64,000 bases of DNA. Origin: Aquitalea aquatica. GTDB taxonomy: Bacteria; Pseudomonadota; Gammaproteobacteria; Burkholderiales; Chromobacteriaceae. The notes beneath the pieces are model-generated. The model had not been told where the DNA came from and did not search any database. It saw only the letters and a list, made by a program, of their open reading frames with translations. The stretch is from the NCBI RefSeq assembly GCF_013911085.1, contig NZ_JACERN010000046.1, positions 124,001 through 188,000 of the forward strand, written 5' to 3'. Positions 45,349-54,587 of this stretch are shown here, one piece after another. The position numbers were made by a program, and so were the translations under genes. Every line of letters starts with the position of its first letter. The first letter of the stretch is position 1.

Positions 45349-46137
45349 ATGAAATTGCAACTCCGATTACTCGCCGTGATGCTTGCTGGCGTCATGGTTT
45401 TTGCCCAGGCCGCACCGGAAAAGAATGTGCAGGATGCACGGCCCAAGGTCGAGGCCTCGGAAGACCCCATTGCCAAGTATGCCTCGCCTGGCGAGGATGC
45501 TGTAGGTGATTTGCTGCTGCAGGCCATGAGCCTGCTGGGCGTGGCCTACCGTTTTGGTGGCAATTCGCCGGTCAGTGGTCTGGATTGCAGCGGTTTTGTC
45601 CGTTATGTATTCCAGAAATCCCTCAAGGTCAATTTGCCGCGTACCTCGGCCGAGATGGCGCATATCGGCAAGGCTGTCGATAAAAGTGAACTGGTCGCCG
45701 GTGATCTGGTCTTCTTCAATACCCGGGGTTTTGCCTATTCCCATGTTGGCATGTATATGGGCAACGGCAAGTTCATCCATGCGCCGCGTACCGGGCGCAA
45801 TGTCGAAGTGGTGAGCCTGAACCAGAGCTACTGGCAAAGCCGCTGGAATGGCGCACGCCGCATCAACCGCAACAATGCCAATGTGCAGGCGGCGGATGAG
45901 TTGCCGGGTGCCGCCGATAGTGCCGCGGCCAAGCCGCGTGACAGCAGTGTGGCGGCAGCGCCCAAGGTAAAATGTCGCAAAGGCAAGAAGTGCAAGGCAG
46001 TGGCCGAAGCACCGGCCAGCAAGAAAAAGGGCGGCAAGGCCGAAAAAGCCAGCAAGGGTGGCAAGTCGGCGCGTAGCGACAAGCCCGCCCGCGCCAGCAA
46101 GTCCGGCCACGGCAAGAAGAAAAAGGTCGCCGGCTGA
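45349..46137 (+). CDS. NlpC/P60 peptidoglycan hydrolase with Lys-rich tail
   Basis: A 262-residue exported cysteine peptidase that likely cuts peptidoglycan stem peptides. The signal peptide ends near FAQAAP. The NlpC/P60 domain (about 52-172) has Cys80 in LDCSGFV, His132 in YSHVGMY and His144 in FIHAPRTG. The last 90 residues are strongly basic (Lys/Ala/Ser, with KCRKGKKCK and KKKGGKAEK), which may bind the anionic wall or nucleic acid. It is divergent from the ABC1 kinase gene across a 60-base gap. Confidence 0.93.
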   Translation: MKLQLRLLAVMLAGVMVFAQAAPEKNVQDARPKVEASEDPIAKYASPGEDAVGDLLLQAMSLLGVAYRFGGNSPVSGLDCSGFVRYVFQKSLKVNLPRTSAEMAHIGKAVDKSELVAGDLVFFNTRGFAYSHVGMYMGNGKFIHAPRTGRNVEVVSLNQSYWQSRWNGARRINRNNANVQAADELPGAADSAAAKPRDSSVAAAPKVKCRKGKKCKAVAEAPASKKKGGKAEKASKGGKSARSDKPARASKSGHGKKKKVAG

Positions 46138-46163
46138 ACCGTCGGCGGCTGACCATCATCACG

Positions 46164-46190
46164 ATGCCCGCCTTGGCGGGCATTGCGTTT
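46164..46190 (+). terminator. Terminator after the NlpC/P60 gene
   Basis: ATGCCCGCC (46164-46172) pairs with GGCGGGCAT (46175-46183), followed by TGCGTTTT. The T run is interrupted, so strength is moderate. Confidence 0.65.
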
Positions 46191-46212
46191 TCAGGATTAG
46201 CCAGGCATGGTC

Positions 46213-46425
46213 ATGAATATTGACATTCCGGTATGGAAAGACCCGCAAGGCGGCATTGTCGCCTGTGTGGAAAAAATCAAGGTAATGAACGAAAACCTGG
46301 AGGAATTGCAGCAGATGGCGCAAGACGCGCTGGAAGATGCGATTCTGATGGGCTGTGACGAACAGCAGGTCAAGGATTTCCTGGTGCGGCTGATGCAAAG
46401 CCTGCACAACCCCTATCAGCCCTGA
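46213..46425 (+). CDS. Small conserved hypothetical protein
   Basis: A 70-residue acidic protein (MNIDIPVWKDPQGGIVACVE), probably helical in its second half, with no signal peptide. The start at 46213 has an AGG site at proper distance; an alternative ATG is 6 bases upstream. It ends 13 bases before lolC, so it is likely co-transcribed with lolCD. No function recognised. Confidence 0.7.
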   Translation: MNIDIPVWKDPQGGIVACVEKIKVMNENLEELQQMAQDALEDAILMGCDEQQVKDFLVRLMQSLHNPYQP

Positions 46426-46438
46426 AAGGCAGACCGGC

Positions 46439-47686
46439 ATGCAATGGCCTTTTGAAGTCCTGATCGGGCTGCGTTATCTGCGCGCCAAGCGGCGCAATGG
46501 TTTTATCTCCTTTATTTCCCTGATTTCCATTGTCGGCATCGCGCTGGGAGTAGCAGCGCTGATCATCGTGCTGTCGGTGATGAACGGTTTCCAGAAGGAA
46601 ATCCGTGGCCGCATCCTCAGCGTGGCCTCGCATGTGGAAATCTCTGCCTTTGACGGGCGTCTGCCGCAGTGGCAGGGCGTAGCCAAGGTGGCCGAGCGCG
46701 ATGCCCACGTCGTGGCCGCCGCCCCCTTTGTGAATGGCCAGGGCCTGTTTTCTGCTTATGGCAATGTGCGTGGCGGCCTGGTACGCGGCATCGAGCCGGT
46801 ATTGGAAGACAAGGTGGTGGATGTGGGCCAGCACATGCTGCAAGGCAAGCTGGAGGCACTGAAGCCCGGCCAGTTCGGCATCGTGCTGGGGGTGGAGCTG
46901 GCGCGCCAGCTCAGCGTTGGCATGGGCGACAAGGTGACGCTGTTCACGCCGCAGGGCACGGTGACGCCGGCGGGGATGATTCCGCGCTACAAGCAGTTCA
47001 CTGTCATCGGCATTTTCAAGGTGGACATGTTCGAATACGACGCCTCGCTGGCGATGATTCATCTGCAGGATGCCCAGGTGCTGTCGCGCCTTGGCGATAC
47101 CGTCAGCGGTGTGCGGTTGAAGCTGGACGACCCGATGCTGGCCCCGCTGGTGAAGGCCAATCTGCAGCAGGCGCTGGGCCAGCAGTCGCAGGTAACCGAC
47201 TGGACCGACACCAATGCCAATTACTTCCGTGCGGTGCAAATTGAAAAACGCATGATGACCATCATCCTTACCCTGATCGTGGCAGTGGCGGCTTTCAACC
47301 TGGTGTCCACGCTGGTGATGGTGGTAACCGACAAGCAGGCCGACATCGCCATTCTGCGCACGCTGGGCGCGGCACCGTCCAGCATCATGAAGATTTTCAT
47401 GATCCAGGGGTCGGTGGCGGGCATCAGCGGCACGCTGGCCGGGGTAGCCGGTGGTGTGCTGGTGGCGCTGAATCTGGATGTGATCGTGCCCTTGATCGAA
47501 CGCGTGCTGGGCACCAAGCTCTTGTCCAGCGAGGTGTACATGATCGACTACCTGCCATCCGACGTGCAGCTGGGCGACGTGAGCACCATTACCGTGATTG
47601 CCTTGCTGCTGGCCTTGCTGGCTACCCTTTATCCCAGCTGGCGCGCTGCGCGTACCCAGCCGGCGGAGGCGCTGCGTTATGAGTAA
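46439..47686 (+). CDS. lolC: Lipoprotein-releasing system permease LolC/LolE
   Basis: This transmembrane subunit extracts outer-membrane lipoproteins from the inner membrane and passes them to LolA. The protein is 415 residues, with membrane helices near 25-50, 270-295, 315-345 and 375-400 around a large periplasmic domain. The N-terminal [19 protein letters not shown] and central [19 protein letters not shown] are typical. Only one permease gene is present, so a LolC/LolE homodimer (LolF-type) is likely. It overlaps lolD by 8 bases. Confidence 0.95.
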   Translation: MQWPFEVLIGLRYLRAKRRNGFISFISLISIVGIALGVAALIIVLSVMNGFQKEIRGRILSVASHVEISAFDGRLPQWQGVAKVAERDAHVVAAAPFVNGQGLFSAYGNVRGGLVRGIEPVLEDKVVDVGQHMLQGKLEALKPGQFGIVLGVELARQLSVGMGDKVTLFTPQGTVTPAGMIPRYKQFTVIGIFKVDMFEYDASLAMIHLQDAQVLSRLGDTVSGVRLKLDDPMLAPLVKANLQQALGQQSQVTDWTDTNANYFRAVQIEKRMMTIILTLIVAVAAFNLVSTLVMVVTDKQADIAILRTLGAAPSSIMKIFMIQGSVAGISGTLAGVAGGVLVALNLDVIVPLIERVLGTKLLSSEVYMIDYLPSDVQLGDVSTITVIALLLALLATLYPSWRAARTQPAEALRYE

Positions 47687-48368
47687 TGTGCTGAACTGCC
47701 GCAATCTGGGCAAAACCTATAGCGAAGGCCGGCTGAACCTGACCGTGCTGTCCGATGTGTCGCTGAGCGTGGACAAGGGTGAGCGGCTGGCCATTGTCGG
47801 TGCTTCCGGTTCGGGCAAGAGTACGCTGTTGCACCTGCTGGGTGGGCTGGATACGCCGACCCAAGGCGTGGTGGAAGTGCTGGGGCGTGATCTGGCCGGC
47901 TTGTCCGAGGCCGAGCGTGGCGTGCTGCGCAACCAGTCGCTGGGCTTTGTTTACCAGTTTCATCATCTGCTGCCAGAGTTTACCGCGCTGGAAAACGTGA
48001 TGATGCCCTTGCTGATTCGCCGTCTGCCACGCAAGGAGGCTGCCGAACAGGCCGCCGCCATGCTGGAGCGGGTGGGGCTGTCGCAACGCTTGCAGCACAA
48101 ACCGGGTGAATTGTCCGGCGGTGAGCGCCAGCGTGCGGCCATTGCCCGGGCGCTGGTCACCCAGCCGGCCTGCCTGCTGGCCGACGAGCCAACCGGTAAT
48201 CTGGATTACCAGACCGCGCGTCAGGTATTCGACCTGATGCTGGAGCTGAACGAGGGCCTGGGCACCAGCCTGATCATCGTCACCCATGATCTGGAGCTGG
48301 CCGGGCGGGCGCAACGCATATTGCGGCTGGTGGAAGGTCATGTGCAGAACGCCGTGGTCGGTCACTAA
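47679..48368 (+). CDS. lolD: Lipoprotein-releasing system ATP-binding protein LolD
   Basis: The 229-residue ATPase that powers lipoprotein release with LolC. It carries Walker [10 protein letters not shown], the LolD-typical [20 protein letters not shown], signature LSGGERQR and Walker [12 protein letters not shown]. The start (MSNVLNCRN) lies inside the end of lolC, giving an 8-base overlap. The outer-membrane BamE, SlyB-like and hypothetical lipoproteins in this window are possible cargo. Confidence 0.97.
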   Translation: MSNVLNCRNLGKTYSEGRLNLTVLSDVSLSVDKGERLAIVGASGSGKSTLLHLLGGLDTPTQGVVEVLGRDLAGLSEAERGVLRNQSLGFVYQFHHLLPEFTALENVMMPLLIRRLPRKEAAEQAAAMLERVGLSQRLQHKPGELSGGERQRAAIARALVTQPACLLADEPTGNLDYQTARQVFDLMLELNEGLGTSLIIVTHDLELAGRAQRILRLVEGHVQNAVVGH

Positions 48369-48397
48369 GGCCGGATGGTGATGGTAAGGAGAGTCAG

Positions 48398-49705
48398 GTG
48401 CTGCTAGTTCGTGAAGAAATGAATTTTGATTCGGTGATGCTGGCCGCCCAGACTGGCACCGGTCTGAGCCAGTTGCTGCTGGCTGTGCTGTGCCTGCTGC
48501 TGGGAACCTTTGCGGCCCGGCAGGTGTTTCGGCGCTGGTTTCAGCACCATCCGGAACGCTACGAGCGTTTTGTCACCTACACCGCCTTCCGGCTGGTATT
48601 GCCCAGCGTGGCACTGGTCAGCATGCTGCTGTGCATTGTCGGCTGGAATCTGCTGACGCATAGCCGGCCACATTTGCTGCCGCTGTTTACCGCCATGCTG
48701 TTCTGGCTGGGGGTGATCCGGCTGTTTTCCTCGGTGATGCGCCAGGCGCTGCCCAAGGGCAAGTTCGAGCGCCATTCCGAGCACTTTATCGCCACCGTGC
48801 TGTGGCTGGGTTTTGTCAGTTGGGCCATCGGCTTTGACGATGTGATGCTGGACTGGCTGCAATCGGTGTCCTTTACCGTGGGCAAGACCCATCTGGACCT
48901 GCTGACCATTCTCAACGCCATGCTGTGGGTATCGATCATCGTGGTGGTGGCCTTGTGGGTCAGCCGGGTGATCGAGGCGCGGGTGATGGGGCTCAAGCAC
49001 ATGGACCTGTCGCTGCGCATCGTGTTTTCCAAGATGGCGCGCACCTTGCTTATCGTGGTGGCGGTGCTGATTGCCCTGCCTGTGGTGGGCATAGACCTGA
49101 CCGTACTGTCTGTGTTCGGTGGTGCGCTGGGTGTGGGCCTGGGTTTTGGTCTGCAAAAGATTGCCAGCAATTATGTCTCTGGTTTCATCATTCTGCTGGA
49201 CCGCTCCATCCGTATTGGTGACCGGCTGATGGTGGACAATCGGGTGGGCTATGTCACGCGCATCACCTCACGCTACGTGGTGCTGAAAAGCGCCGATGGT
49301 TCGGAAGCGCTGGTGCCGAACGATGCGCTGATTTCCAATACCGTGATCAACCAGTCCTATTCGGACAAGGCAATGTGGATCAGCCTGCCCATCCAGGTGG
49401 ATTACGGCACCGATCTGGACCAGGCGCTGGCCGTGCTGCGCGAATCTGCCGTGCACCCGCGGGTGCCGACCGATCCCGCTCCGGCGGCCTTTGTCACGGC
49501 CTTTGCCGATAACGGCATCAATCTGGAGCTGGGCATCTGGGTGAAAGACCCGGAAAACGGCTTCATGGGGCTGAAATCGGAAATCTATCTGGCCATCTGG
49601 CGGCGCTTCAAGGAACTCGGCATCGAGATTCCCTATCCGCAGCGTGATGTGCGTATTGTCAGCGATGTGGCCGTGGCGCTGCCCGGCCGGGGAGGGCAGG
49701 CATGA
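48398..49705 (+). CDS. MscS-family mechanosensitive channel
   Basis: A 435-residue small-conductance mechanosensitive channel with six or so membrane helices in the N-terminal half. The pore helix region is FGGALGVGLGFGLQKIASNYVSG, which is the MscS signature. A cytoplasmic beta-rich domain follows (about 300-425). It starts at GTG 48398 with an AAGGAG site 7 bases away; ATG 48419 is an alternative. It overlaps the next gene, a FixJ-type response regulator, by 4 bases. Confidence 0.92.
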   Translation: MLLVREEMNFDSVMLAAQTGTGLSQLLLAVLCLLLGTFAARQVFRRWFQHHPERYERFVTYTAFRLVLPSVALVSMLLCIVGWNLLTHSRPHLLPLFTAMLFWLGVIRLFSSVMRQALPKGKFERHSEHFIATVLWLGFVSWAIGFDDVMLDWLQSVSFTVGKTHLDLLTILNAMLWVSIIVVVALWVSRVIEARVMGLKHMDLSLRIVFSKMARTLLIVVAVLIALPVVGIDLTVLSVFGGALGVGLGFGLQKIASNYVSGFIILLDRSIRIGDRLMVDNRVGYVTRITSRYVVLKSADGSEALVPNDALISNTVINQSYSDKAMWISLPIQVDYGTDLDQALAVLRESAVHPRVPTDPAPAAFVTAFADNGINLELGIWVKDPENGFMGLKSEIYLAIWRRFKELGIEIPYPQRDVRIVSDVAVALPGRGGQA

Positions 49706-50337
49706 GCGGCAAACGACTGGCGATTGTGGATGACGATGCTGCGGTGCGGCAGGCATTGATCTGGCTGCTGGATGGCCAGGGTTACCAGGTCAGCGGCTTT
49801 GACAGTGCCGAGGAGTTTCTGGCTACTGGGCCGGATGCCGGTTTCAATGGTCTGATCGTCGATCTGCGCATGTCCGGCATGTCCGGCATCATGCTGCTGG
49901 AGCGGCTGGCCGAGCTGGCCTATTGCCCGCCCGCCATCATGCTGACAGCGCATGGCGATGTGCCACATGCAGTGGCAGCCATCAAGCTGGGTGCGCTGGA
50001 TTTCATGGAAAAGCCCTTCGATGATGAAGTGCTGCTGGCGCGGGTGGAGAAGATGCTGCAGCAGGACGAGGCCAATCGCGCCATCCATGGCCGCCGCCAG
50101 CGTGTCAGTGCGCTACTGGCCTTGCTGACGGAGCGTGAAAAGGAAGTCATGCAGCTGATCCTGCTGGGCAAGCTCAACAAGCAGATTGCCGAGGATCTTT
50201 CCATCAGCATGAAAACGGTAGAGGTCCATCGCTCGCGCGTGTTCGAGAAAATGGGCGTCAAGTCGGCGGTGGAGCTGGCCGGTTTGCTGGCAGCCAGCCA
50301 GTCTGACAATGGCGGGAGTCGTGGCGATGGGCACTAA
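49702..50337 (+). CDS. Response regulator, FixJ/NarL-type (orphan)
   Basis: A 211-residue response regulator. The receiver domain (1-120) has phospho-acceptor Asp54 (VDLRMSGMSG), acidic residues Asp10-Asp11-Asp12 and Lys104 (EKPF). The LuxR-type helix-turn-helix is at about 137-200 (LTEREKEVMQLILLGKLNKQ and MKTVEVHRSRVF). The receiver resembles FixJ/TodT proteins, which work with PAS-type kinases. No histidine kinase is adjacent. It is translationally coupled to the MscS gene. Confidence 0.92.
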   Translation: MSGKRLAIVDDDAAVRQALIWLLDGQGYQVSGFDSAEEFLATGPDAGFNGLIVDLRMSGMSGIMLLERLAELAYCPPAIMLTAHGDVPHAVAAIKLGALDFMEKPFDDEVLLARVEKMLQQDEANRAIHGRRQRVSALLALLTEREKEVMQLILLGKLNKQIAEDLSISMKTVEVHRSRVFEKMGVKSAVELAGLLAASQSDNGGSRGDGH

Positions 50338-50773
50338 GCAGCCGCTATCGGTGCTGGTGGTGATTCACACCGCAGATGGCCAGGTATTGCTGATCGAACG
50401 CGCTGACAAGGCCGGCTACTGGCAATCCGTCACCGGCAGCCGCGAGGGCGAGGAAAGCCTGCTGCAAACCGCCTGCCGCGAATTGCTGGAAGAAACCGGG
50501 CTGGTGGCTACCGAGCATCAGTTGACTGACTGGCAGCTGCACAACCGCTACGAAATCTATCCGCACTGGCGTCACCGTTATCCTGACGGGGTCACGCATA
50601 ACGACGAGTATGTGTTTGGACTGCAGCTGGCTCAGCCGCAAAGCGTGCAACTGGCACCGGGCGAACATACCGCCCAGCAGTGGCTGCCCTGGCAGCAGGC
50701 GGCCGAGCTGGTGTTTTCCCCGTCCAATGCTGCGGCCATTCGCCTGCTACCGTCCCGTCTCGGTCTCGAATAG
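50327..50773 (+). CDS. nudB: Dihydroneopterin triphosphate diphosphatase (Nudix)
   Basis: NudB removes pyrophosphate from dihydroneopterin triphosphate in folate synthesis. The 148-residue protein has the Nudix box GSREGEESLLQTACRELLEE followed by TG. Length and the IERADKAGYWQSVTGS start match NudB. The start at 50327 overlaps the response regulator end by 11 bases; an ATG at 50309 is a possible earlier start. It converges on chrA with a 13-base gap. Confidence 0.88.
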   Translation: MGTKQPLSVLVVIHTADGQVLLIERADKAGYWQSVTGSREGEESLLQTACRELLEETGLVATEHQLTDWQLHNRYEIYPHWRHRYPDGVTHNDEYVFGLQLAQPQSVQLAPGEHTAQQWLPWQQAAELVFSPSNAAAIRLLPSRLGLE

Positions 50774-50786
50774 GCTTAGACCCTGT

Positions 50787-52121
50787 TCAGAGCCTGAGCA
50801 GCCAGCCGCTGAGCGCAGCGGTCGCAATCACCCGGATCACCCCCACCTTGTAGTGCAGCAGCGCCACGCCCGCTGCCAATGCAATTAGCACGGCCATCCA
50901 GTCCGGCCCCGCCTGCCAGCCCTGCGGCCATAGTGCATGCCAGCCAAAGAACAGCGCCAGGTTGGCGATCACCCCTACCACCGCCGCCGTGATGGCGGTC
51001 AGTGGCGCAGTGAACGACAGCGTGCCGTGGGTACGTTCGATCAGCGGTCCACCGGCCAGGATGAACAGAAACGATGGCAAAAAGGTAAACCAGGTCACCA
51101 GGCAGGCTGCCACAGTACCGGCCAGCCAGGGCGCGCTGTCACCCACATGCTGATAGCCGCCAACAAAGCCGACAAAAGCCACCACCATGATCAATGGTCC
51201 GGGTGTGCTTTCGCCCAGCGCCAGACCGTCCATCATCTGACCCGCACTCAGCCAGCCATAGTGGCCGACCGCACCCTGGTAGACATAGGGCAAGACCGCA
51301 TACGCACCGCCAAAAGTCAGCAAGGCTGCCTTGGTGAAAAACCAGCCCATCTGGGTAAACGGATGCTGCCAGCCATAGTGGCTGAGCAGCACTAGCAGCG
51401 GTACTGCCCATAGCAGGCTGCCGGCCACCACTACCCGCAGCAGTCCACCCAGGCTGAAGCGGGCATGCGCCGGTGTGGGCGTGTCATCGTCGATCAGTGC
51501 CGGGCCGGAGGAGGTTGCAGGCTGGCCATGGCCGCCCTTGCCGGTGGCAAACAGCGCCGGATAGCGCTGTCCGGCCAGATAGCCGATGGCAGCGGCACTG
51601 AGTACGATCAGCGGAAATGGCAGGCCGAATATTGCCAGTGCAATGAAGGAGGCAGCTGCCAGTGTCCACAACAGCCAGTTTTTCAGCGCGCGCTGGCCGA
51701 TGCGCAGCGCGGCCTGCAGCACGATGGCGACAATGGCTGGCTTGATGCCGTAAAACAGCCCGGCTACCAAGGGTAGCTGGCCCAGCGCCAGATACAGCCA
51801 GGATAACCCGATCAGGATGAACAGCGAAGGCAGTACAAACAGGCCGCCGGCAATGATGCCGCCCCAGCTGCGGTGCATCAGCCAGCCGATATAGGTGGCC
51901 AGCTGCTGCGCTTCCGGCCCTGGTAGCAGCATGCAGTAGTTGAGCGCATGCATAAAACGCCGCTCCGAGATCCAGCGCCGCTTTTCCACCAGTTCCTGGT
52001 GTAGCAGGGCGATTTGTCCGGCGGGGCCGCCAAAGCTGATGAAGCCCAGCTTGAGCCAGAAGGCGAAGGCTTGTCGCAGGCTGATGGCGACAGGCGCCGC
52101 TGGGGTGGGTGTGGCGCTCAT
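50787..52121 (-). CDS. chrA: Chromate transporter ChrA (two-domain)
   Basis: A 444-residue efflux pump of the CHR superfamily that lowers cytoplasmic chromate. It is the long form, with two homologous membrane halves: the N-terminal LKLGFISFGGPAGQIALLH and LPGPEAQQLATYIG motifs, and the C-terminal KAALLTFGGAYAVLPYV and ESTPGPLIMVVAFVG repeats. The family's sequence signatures are all present. It is a single-gene unit; no ChrB regulator is next to it. The upstream promoter region is AT-rich. Confidence 0.94.
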   Translation of the reverse strand: MSATPTPAAPVAISLRQAFAFWLKLGFISFGGPAGQIALLHQELVEKRRWISERRFMHALNYCMLLPGPEAQQLATYIGWLMHRSWGGIIAGGLFVLPSLFILIGLSWLYLALGQLPLVAGLFYGIKPAIVAIVLQAALRIGQRALKNWLLWTLAAASFIALAIFGLPFPLIVLSAAAIGYLAGQRYPALFATGKGGHGQPATSSGPALIDDDTPTPAHARFSLGGLLRVVVAGSLLWAVPLLVLLSHYGWQHPFTQMGWFFTKAALLTFGGAYAVLPYVYQGAVGHYGWLSAGQMMDGLALGESTPGPLIMVVAFVGFVGGYQHVGDSAPWLAGTVAACLVTWFTFLPSFLFILAGGPLIERTHGTLSFTAPLTAITAAVVGVIANLALFFGWHALWPQGWQAGPDWMAVLIALAAGVALLHYKVGVIRVIATAALSGWLLRL

Positions 52122-52391
52122 GGCAGTTTTTTATAACTTGAAAAAATAAAATGACTCTACAATAGAACGGAAAGTTTGGAAAATTTCCGATAAAGTGCAG
52201 CTGCCACTTGTTGCAGGGATGGCTGTGCCATGGTGACTTCAGGGCGGAGCTGTCCCCTTGCTGCCCAGCCACTCGCTGCGATGGCGGTGGTAAATCTTGT
52301 CAGCGATGTATGCCCGATTGTCACAAAACACGCAAGGACAGCTCATGTCGTGCTGGTTACAATGCGGTTTTACTTTTGTTACCGACCCTAC

Positions 52392-52994
52392 ATGTTTGTA
52401 CTGGAAAGCGTTAACCAGGCTTTGTTCCTGTCCATCAATGCCAGCCCGGCATCACCGCTGCTAGCCATCAAGCTGGCCATTTTCCTGGCCAAATACTTGG
52501 TGTTGCTGATTCCGCTGCTGCTGCTGGGAATGTGGCTGTGGGGAGAGCAGCCACAGCGGGAAAGAGCGCTGCGGGTATTGCTCAGCGTAGGCCTGGCCCT
52601 GCTGTGCAATCAATTGATCGGCATGCTGTGGGACCATCCGCGCCCCTTTGCCATCGGGCTGGGTTACCGTTTTATCGACCATGCGGCCGACCCCTCCTTT
52701 CCCAGCGATCACACTACCATCTTCGCCACTACCGCCTATGCCTTCTGGCTGGCCGGCAAGGCTAGCCTCGGCCGTATCCTGCTATTGCTGACCGTGCTTG
52801 TGGGGTGGTCGCGTGTTTATCTGGGAGTGCACTGGCCGCTGGATATCCTGGGTGGCCTGCTCTTACCATTGTTATATAGCCGGCTGCTGGCGCTGGCCTG
52901 GCCAGCCTGCGGGCCGCGCCTGTTACAGTCCTTGAATGAGGCGTATCGCCTGTTACTGGCCAAGCCGATTGCCCTGGGCTGGATCAAGGCCTGA
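52392..52994 (+). CDS. PAP2-family undecaprenyl-diphosphatase-like protein
   Basis: A 200-residue membrane phosphatase. Motifs of the acid phosphatase fold are DHPRPF (second half of the KxxxxxRP-type motif), PSDHTT and SRVYLGVHWPLDILGG, with four to six membrane helices. Proteins of this form, such as BcrC, hydrolyse undecaprenyl diphosphate to recycle the cell-wall lipid carrier and can confer bacitracin resistance. The start at 52392 is chosen because family similarity begins there; an ATG 30 bases upstream is an alternative. Confidence 0.85.
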   Translation: MFVLESVNQALFLSINASPASPLLAIKLAIFLAKYLVLLIPLLLLGMWLWGEQPQRERALRVLLSVGLALLCNQLIGMLWDHPRPFAIGLGYRFIDHAADPSFPSDHTTIFATTAYAFWLAGKASLGRILLLLTVLVGWSRVYLGVHWPLDILGGLLLPLLYSRLLALAWPACGPRLLQSLNEAYRLLLAKPIALGWIKA

Positions 52995-53010
52995 TGGCCG
53001 GAAAGATCAA

Positions 53011-53033
53011 CGAGGCTGCGGCCTCGTTTTTTT
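53011..53033 (+). terminator. Terminator after the PAP2 gene
   Basis: CGAGGC (53011-53016) pairs with GCCTCG (53021-53026) and is followed by seven T. Confidence 0.85.
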
Positions 53034-53049
53034 ATTCCTGGCAGCCTAC

Positions 53050-54219
53050 TCAGGCGGCCAGCTGTCGCCAGCCTTGTACCACCATCACCAGTGCAATCAG
53101 CAGCATCAGCAAGCTGGACAGATAGGGCAGCCGCCGCGCCACGCCATCCAGATTACCCAGGCGCTGTCCTAGCTTCTGGGCTCCCCAGGCTGCAATGACC
53201 CCCACGCTGACCAGCGATAGCGCCAGTCCCAGGCTGAAAGACGCCACCATGGTCACGCCCAGCGCCACCCGTTTCAATTGCAGGCACAGCAACAGAATGG
53301 TGACGGAAGCGGGGCAGGGCATCAGCCCGCCAGTCAGGCCAAACAGCGCGATCTGCGCCGTGCTCACCGGCTTGCCGGCAAAGCGGCGGGCAATTTCATC
53401 GGCATGGGCTTTTTCATGCGCATCCTGATAGACGGTACTGGCTGCAGATTGAATATGGCCTTGCTGCGGGCGCTTGGCGGCAAGCTGGCCACGCCCAGCT
53501 ACTGACGGGGCGGCCTGGCTACGATAGCGCTGGCTCGGCGGCGGGCCGAAACGGACGGCAAACTGATGGCCATGGCCGCCGTGTTGCATGTCCAGCGTGA
53601 TATCAAACTGGTGTGGTGCGGCCACCGGGCTGGCTGATTGCAAAATCTTGCCATGTGGCAGCAAATCATGGCTTTCGCTGTGGCCATCATCGCGGCGTAG
53701 CTGCAGCTGATAACGTACGTCGGCCTGTGGTGGTTGCGGGCGCATGTGATTGTTGTAGCAGTAAAGCTGCAGATGTGACGGCTGCTGCGGGCTGATCAGC
53801 AGCTCGACCAGGCCATGGCCAGTGTTGATGATCTTGCCGCCGTGCGGTGCATGCTGCCAGGCACGGGCGGCCAGATTGTCCTGCCGCGTGCGCCAGAACA
53901 TCCATGCGGCAATGCCCAGTACGATCAGCCCGGACAACAGCAGCAACCAGGGTTCGGCTTGCTCCACCAGCAGCTGATTGCCAAAATGCAGCGCCGCTGC
54001 AGCCAGCAGCCACACCACCAGCGAGTGCGACAGTGCCGCGCACAGGCCGAGCAATACCGCCTGGGCGATGCTGCCGCGGATGGCGATGATGAAAGACGCC
54101 ATCAGTGTCTTGGAATGCCCAGGCTCCAGTCCGTGCAGCGCCCCCAGCAGGATGGCGGACGGGATGAACAGCCATAGATTGGTGGAGCCTTGCTGTATCA
54201 GTTCGGAAAGAGGTGGCAT
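53050..54219 (-). CDS. rcnA: Nickel/cobalt efflux protein RcnA
   Basis: RcnA exports Ni2+ and Co2+ through the inner membrane. The 389-residue protein has six membrane helices, with HGLEPGHSKTLMASF in the first loop and the C-terminal TGGLMPCPASVTILLLCLQL segment typical of the family. The central loop (about 130-270) is His-rich (HGGHGHQF, HEKAHADE) and likely binds metal. It is divergent from rcnR, with the operator between them. The start at 54219 (MPPLSELIQQ) is favoured. Confidence 0.92.
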   Translation of the reverse strand: MPPLSELIQQGSTNLWLFIPSAILLGALHGLEPGHSKTLMASFIIAIRGSIAQAVLLGLCAALSHSLVVWLLAAAALHFGNQLLVEQAEPWLLLLSGLIVLGIAAWMFWRTRQDNLAARAWQHAPHGGKIINTGHGLVELLISPQQPSHLQLYCYNNHMRPQPPQADVRYQLQLRRDDGHSESHDLLPHGKILQSASPVAAPHQFDITLDMQHGGHGHQFAVRFGPPPSQRYRSQAAPSVAGRGQLAAKRPQQGHIQSAASTVYQDAHEKAHADEIARRFAGKPVSTAQIALFGLTGGLMPCPASVTILLLCLQLKRVALGVTMVASFSLGLALSLVSVGVIAAWGAQKLGQRLGNLDGVARRLPYLSSLLMLLIALVMVVQGWRQLAA

Positions 54220-54242
54220 GATGACGGGCTTCGCATTGGTAA

Positions 54243-54270
54243 TTGCACGCAATATACTACCCCCTAGTAT
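54243..54270 (+). promoter_or_regulatory. RcnR operator between rcnA and rcnR, overlapping an rcnR promoter
   Basis: TACT-ACCCCCT-AGTA (54255-54269) fits the TACT-N7-AGTA form with a G/C tract that is known for RcnR. It overlaps a promoter-like pair for rcnR, TTGCAC (54243-54248) and TAGTAT (54265-54270), 16 bases apart. One site is seen; E. coli has two. Confidence 0.8.
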
Positions 54271-54293
54271 GTTTTGAGAAGGAAAATAGCAAT

Positions 54294-54587
54294 ATGGGAC
54301 ATACCATCAAGGGTCAGAAGCCTTTACTGGCAAGGGTTCGGCGTATCAAGGGCCAGGCCGCCGCCATCGAGCGTGCATTGGAAGAAGGCCAGGAGTGCAT
54401 GGCGATATTGCAGCAGATCGCTGCCATTCGAGGGGCGGTGAACGGACTGATGGCCGAGGTGCTGGAAGGCCATCTGCGGGAGCACCTGCTGTCGCCCGAG
54501 CCTGCTGCTGGCGAGCCGGAGGCAGATTCAACCCGGCAGGAAGAGGTGGACCAGGTGATGCGAATTGTGCGCTCCTATCTGAAGTAG
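54294..54587 (+). CDS. rcnR: Nickel/cobalt-responsive repressor RcnR
   Basis: RcnR represses rcnA when Ni and Co are low and releases DNA on metal binding. The 97-residue protein is all-helical and has the known metal ligands His3, Cys35, His60 and His64 (MGHTIKG, EGQECMAIL, EGHLREHLL), plus IAAIRGAVNGLMAEV. The C-terminal end is somewhat longer and Glu-rich than in E. coli. It is divergent from rcnA, as expected for an autoregulated pair. Confidence 0.95.
   Translation: MGHTIKGQKPLLARVRRIKGQAAAIERALEEGQECMAILQQIAAIRGAVNGLMAEVLEGHLREHLLSPEPAAGEPEADSTRQEEVDQVMRIVRSYLK

Noticed and set aside
53050-53690. Possible metal-binding small ORFs opposite the His-rich rcnA loop
   Set aside because: His-rich sequence belongs to the RcnA loop in frame; reverse frames show no start site or conserved motif.
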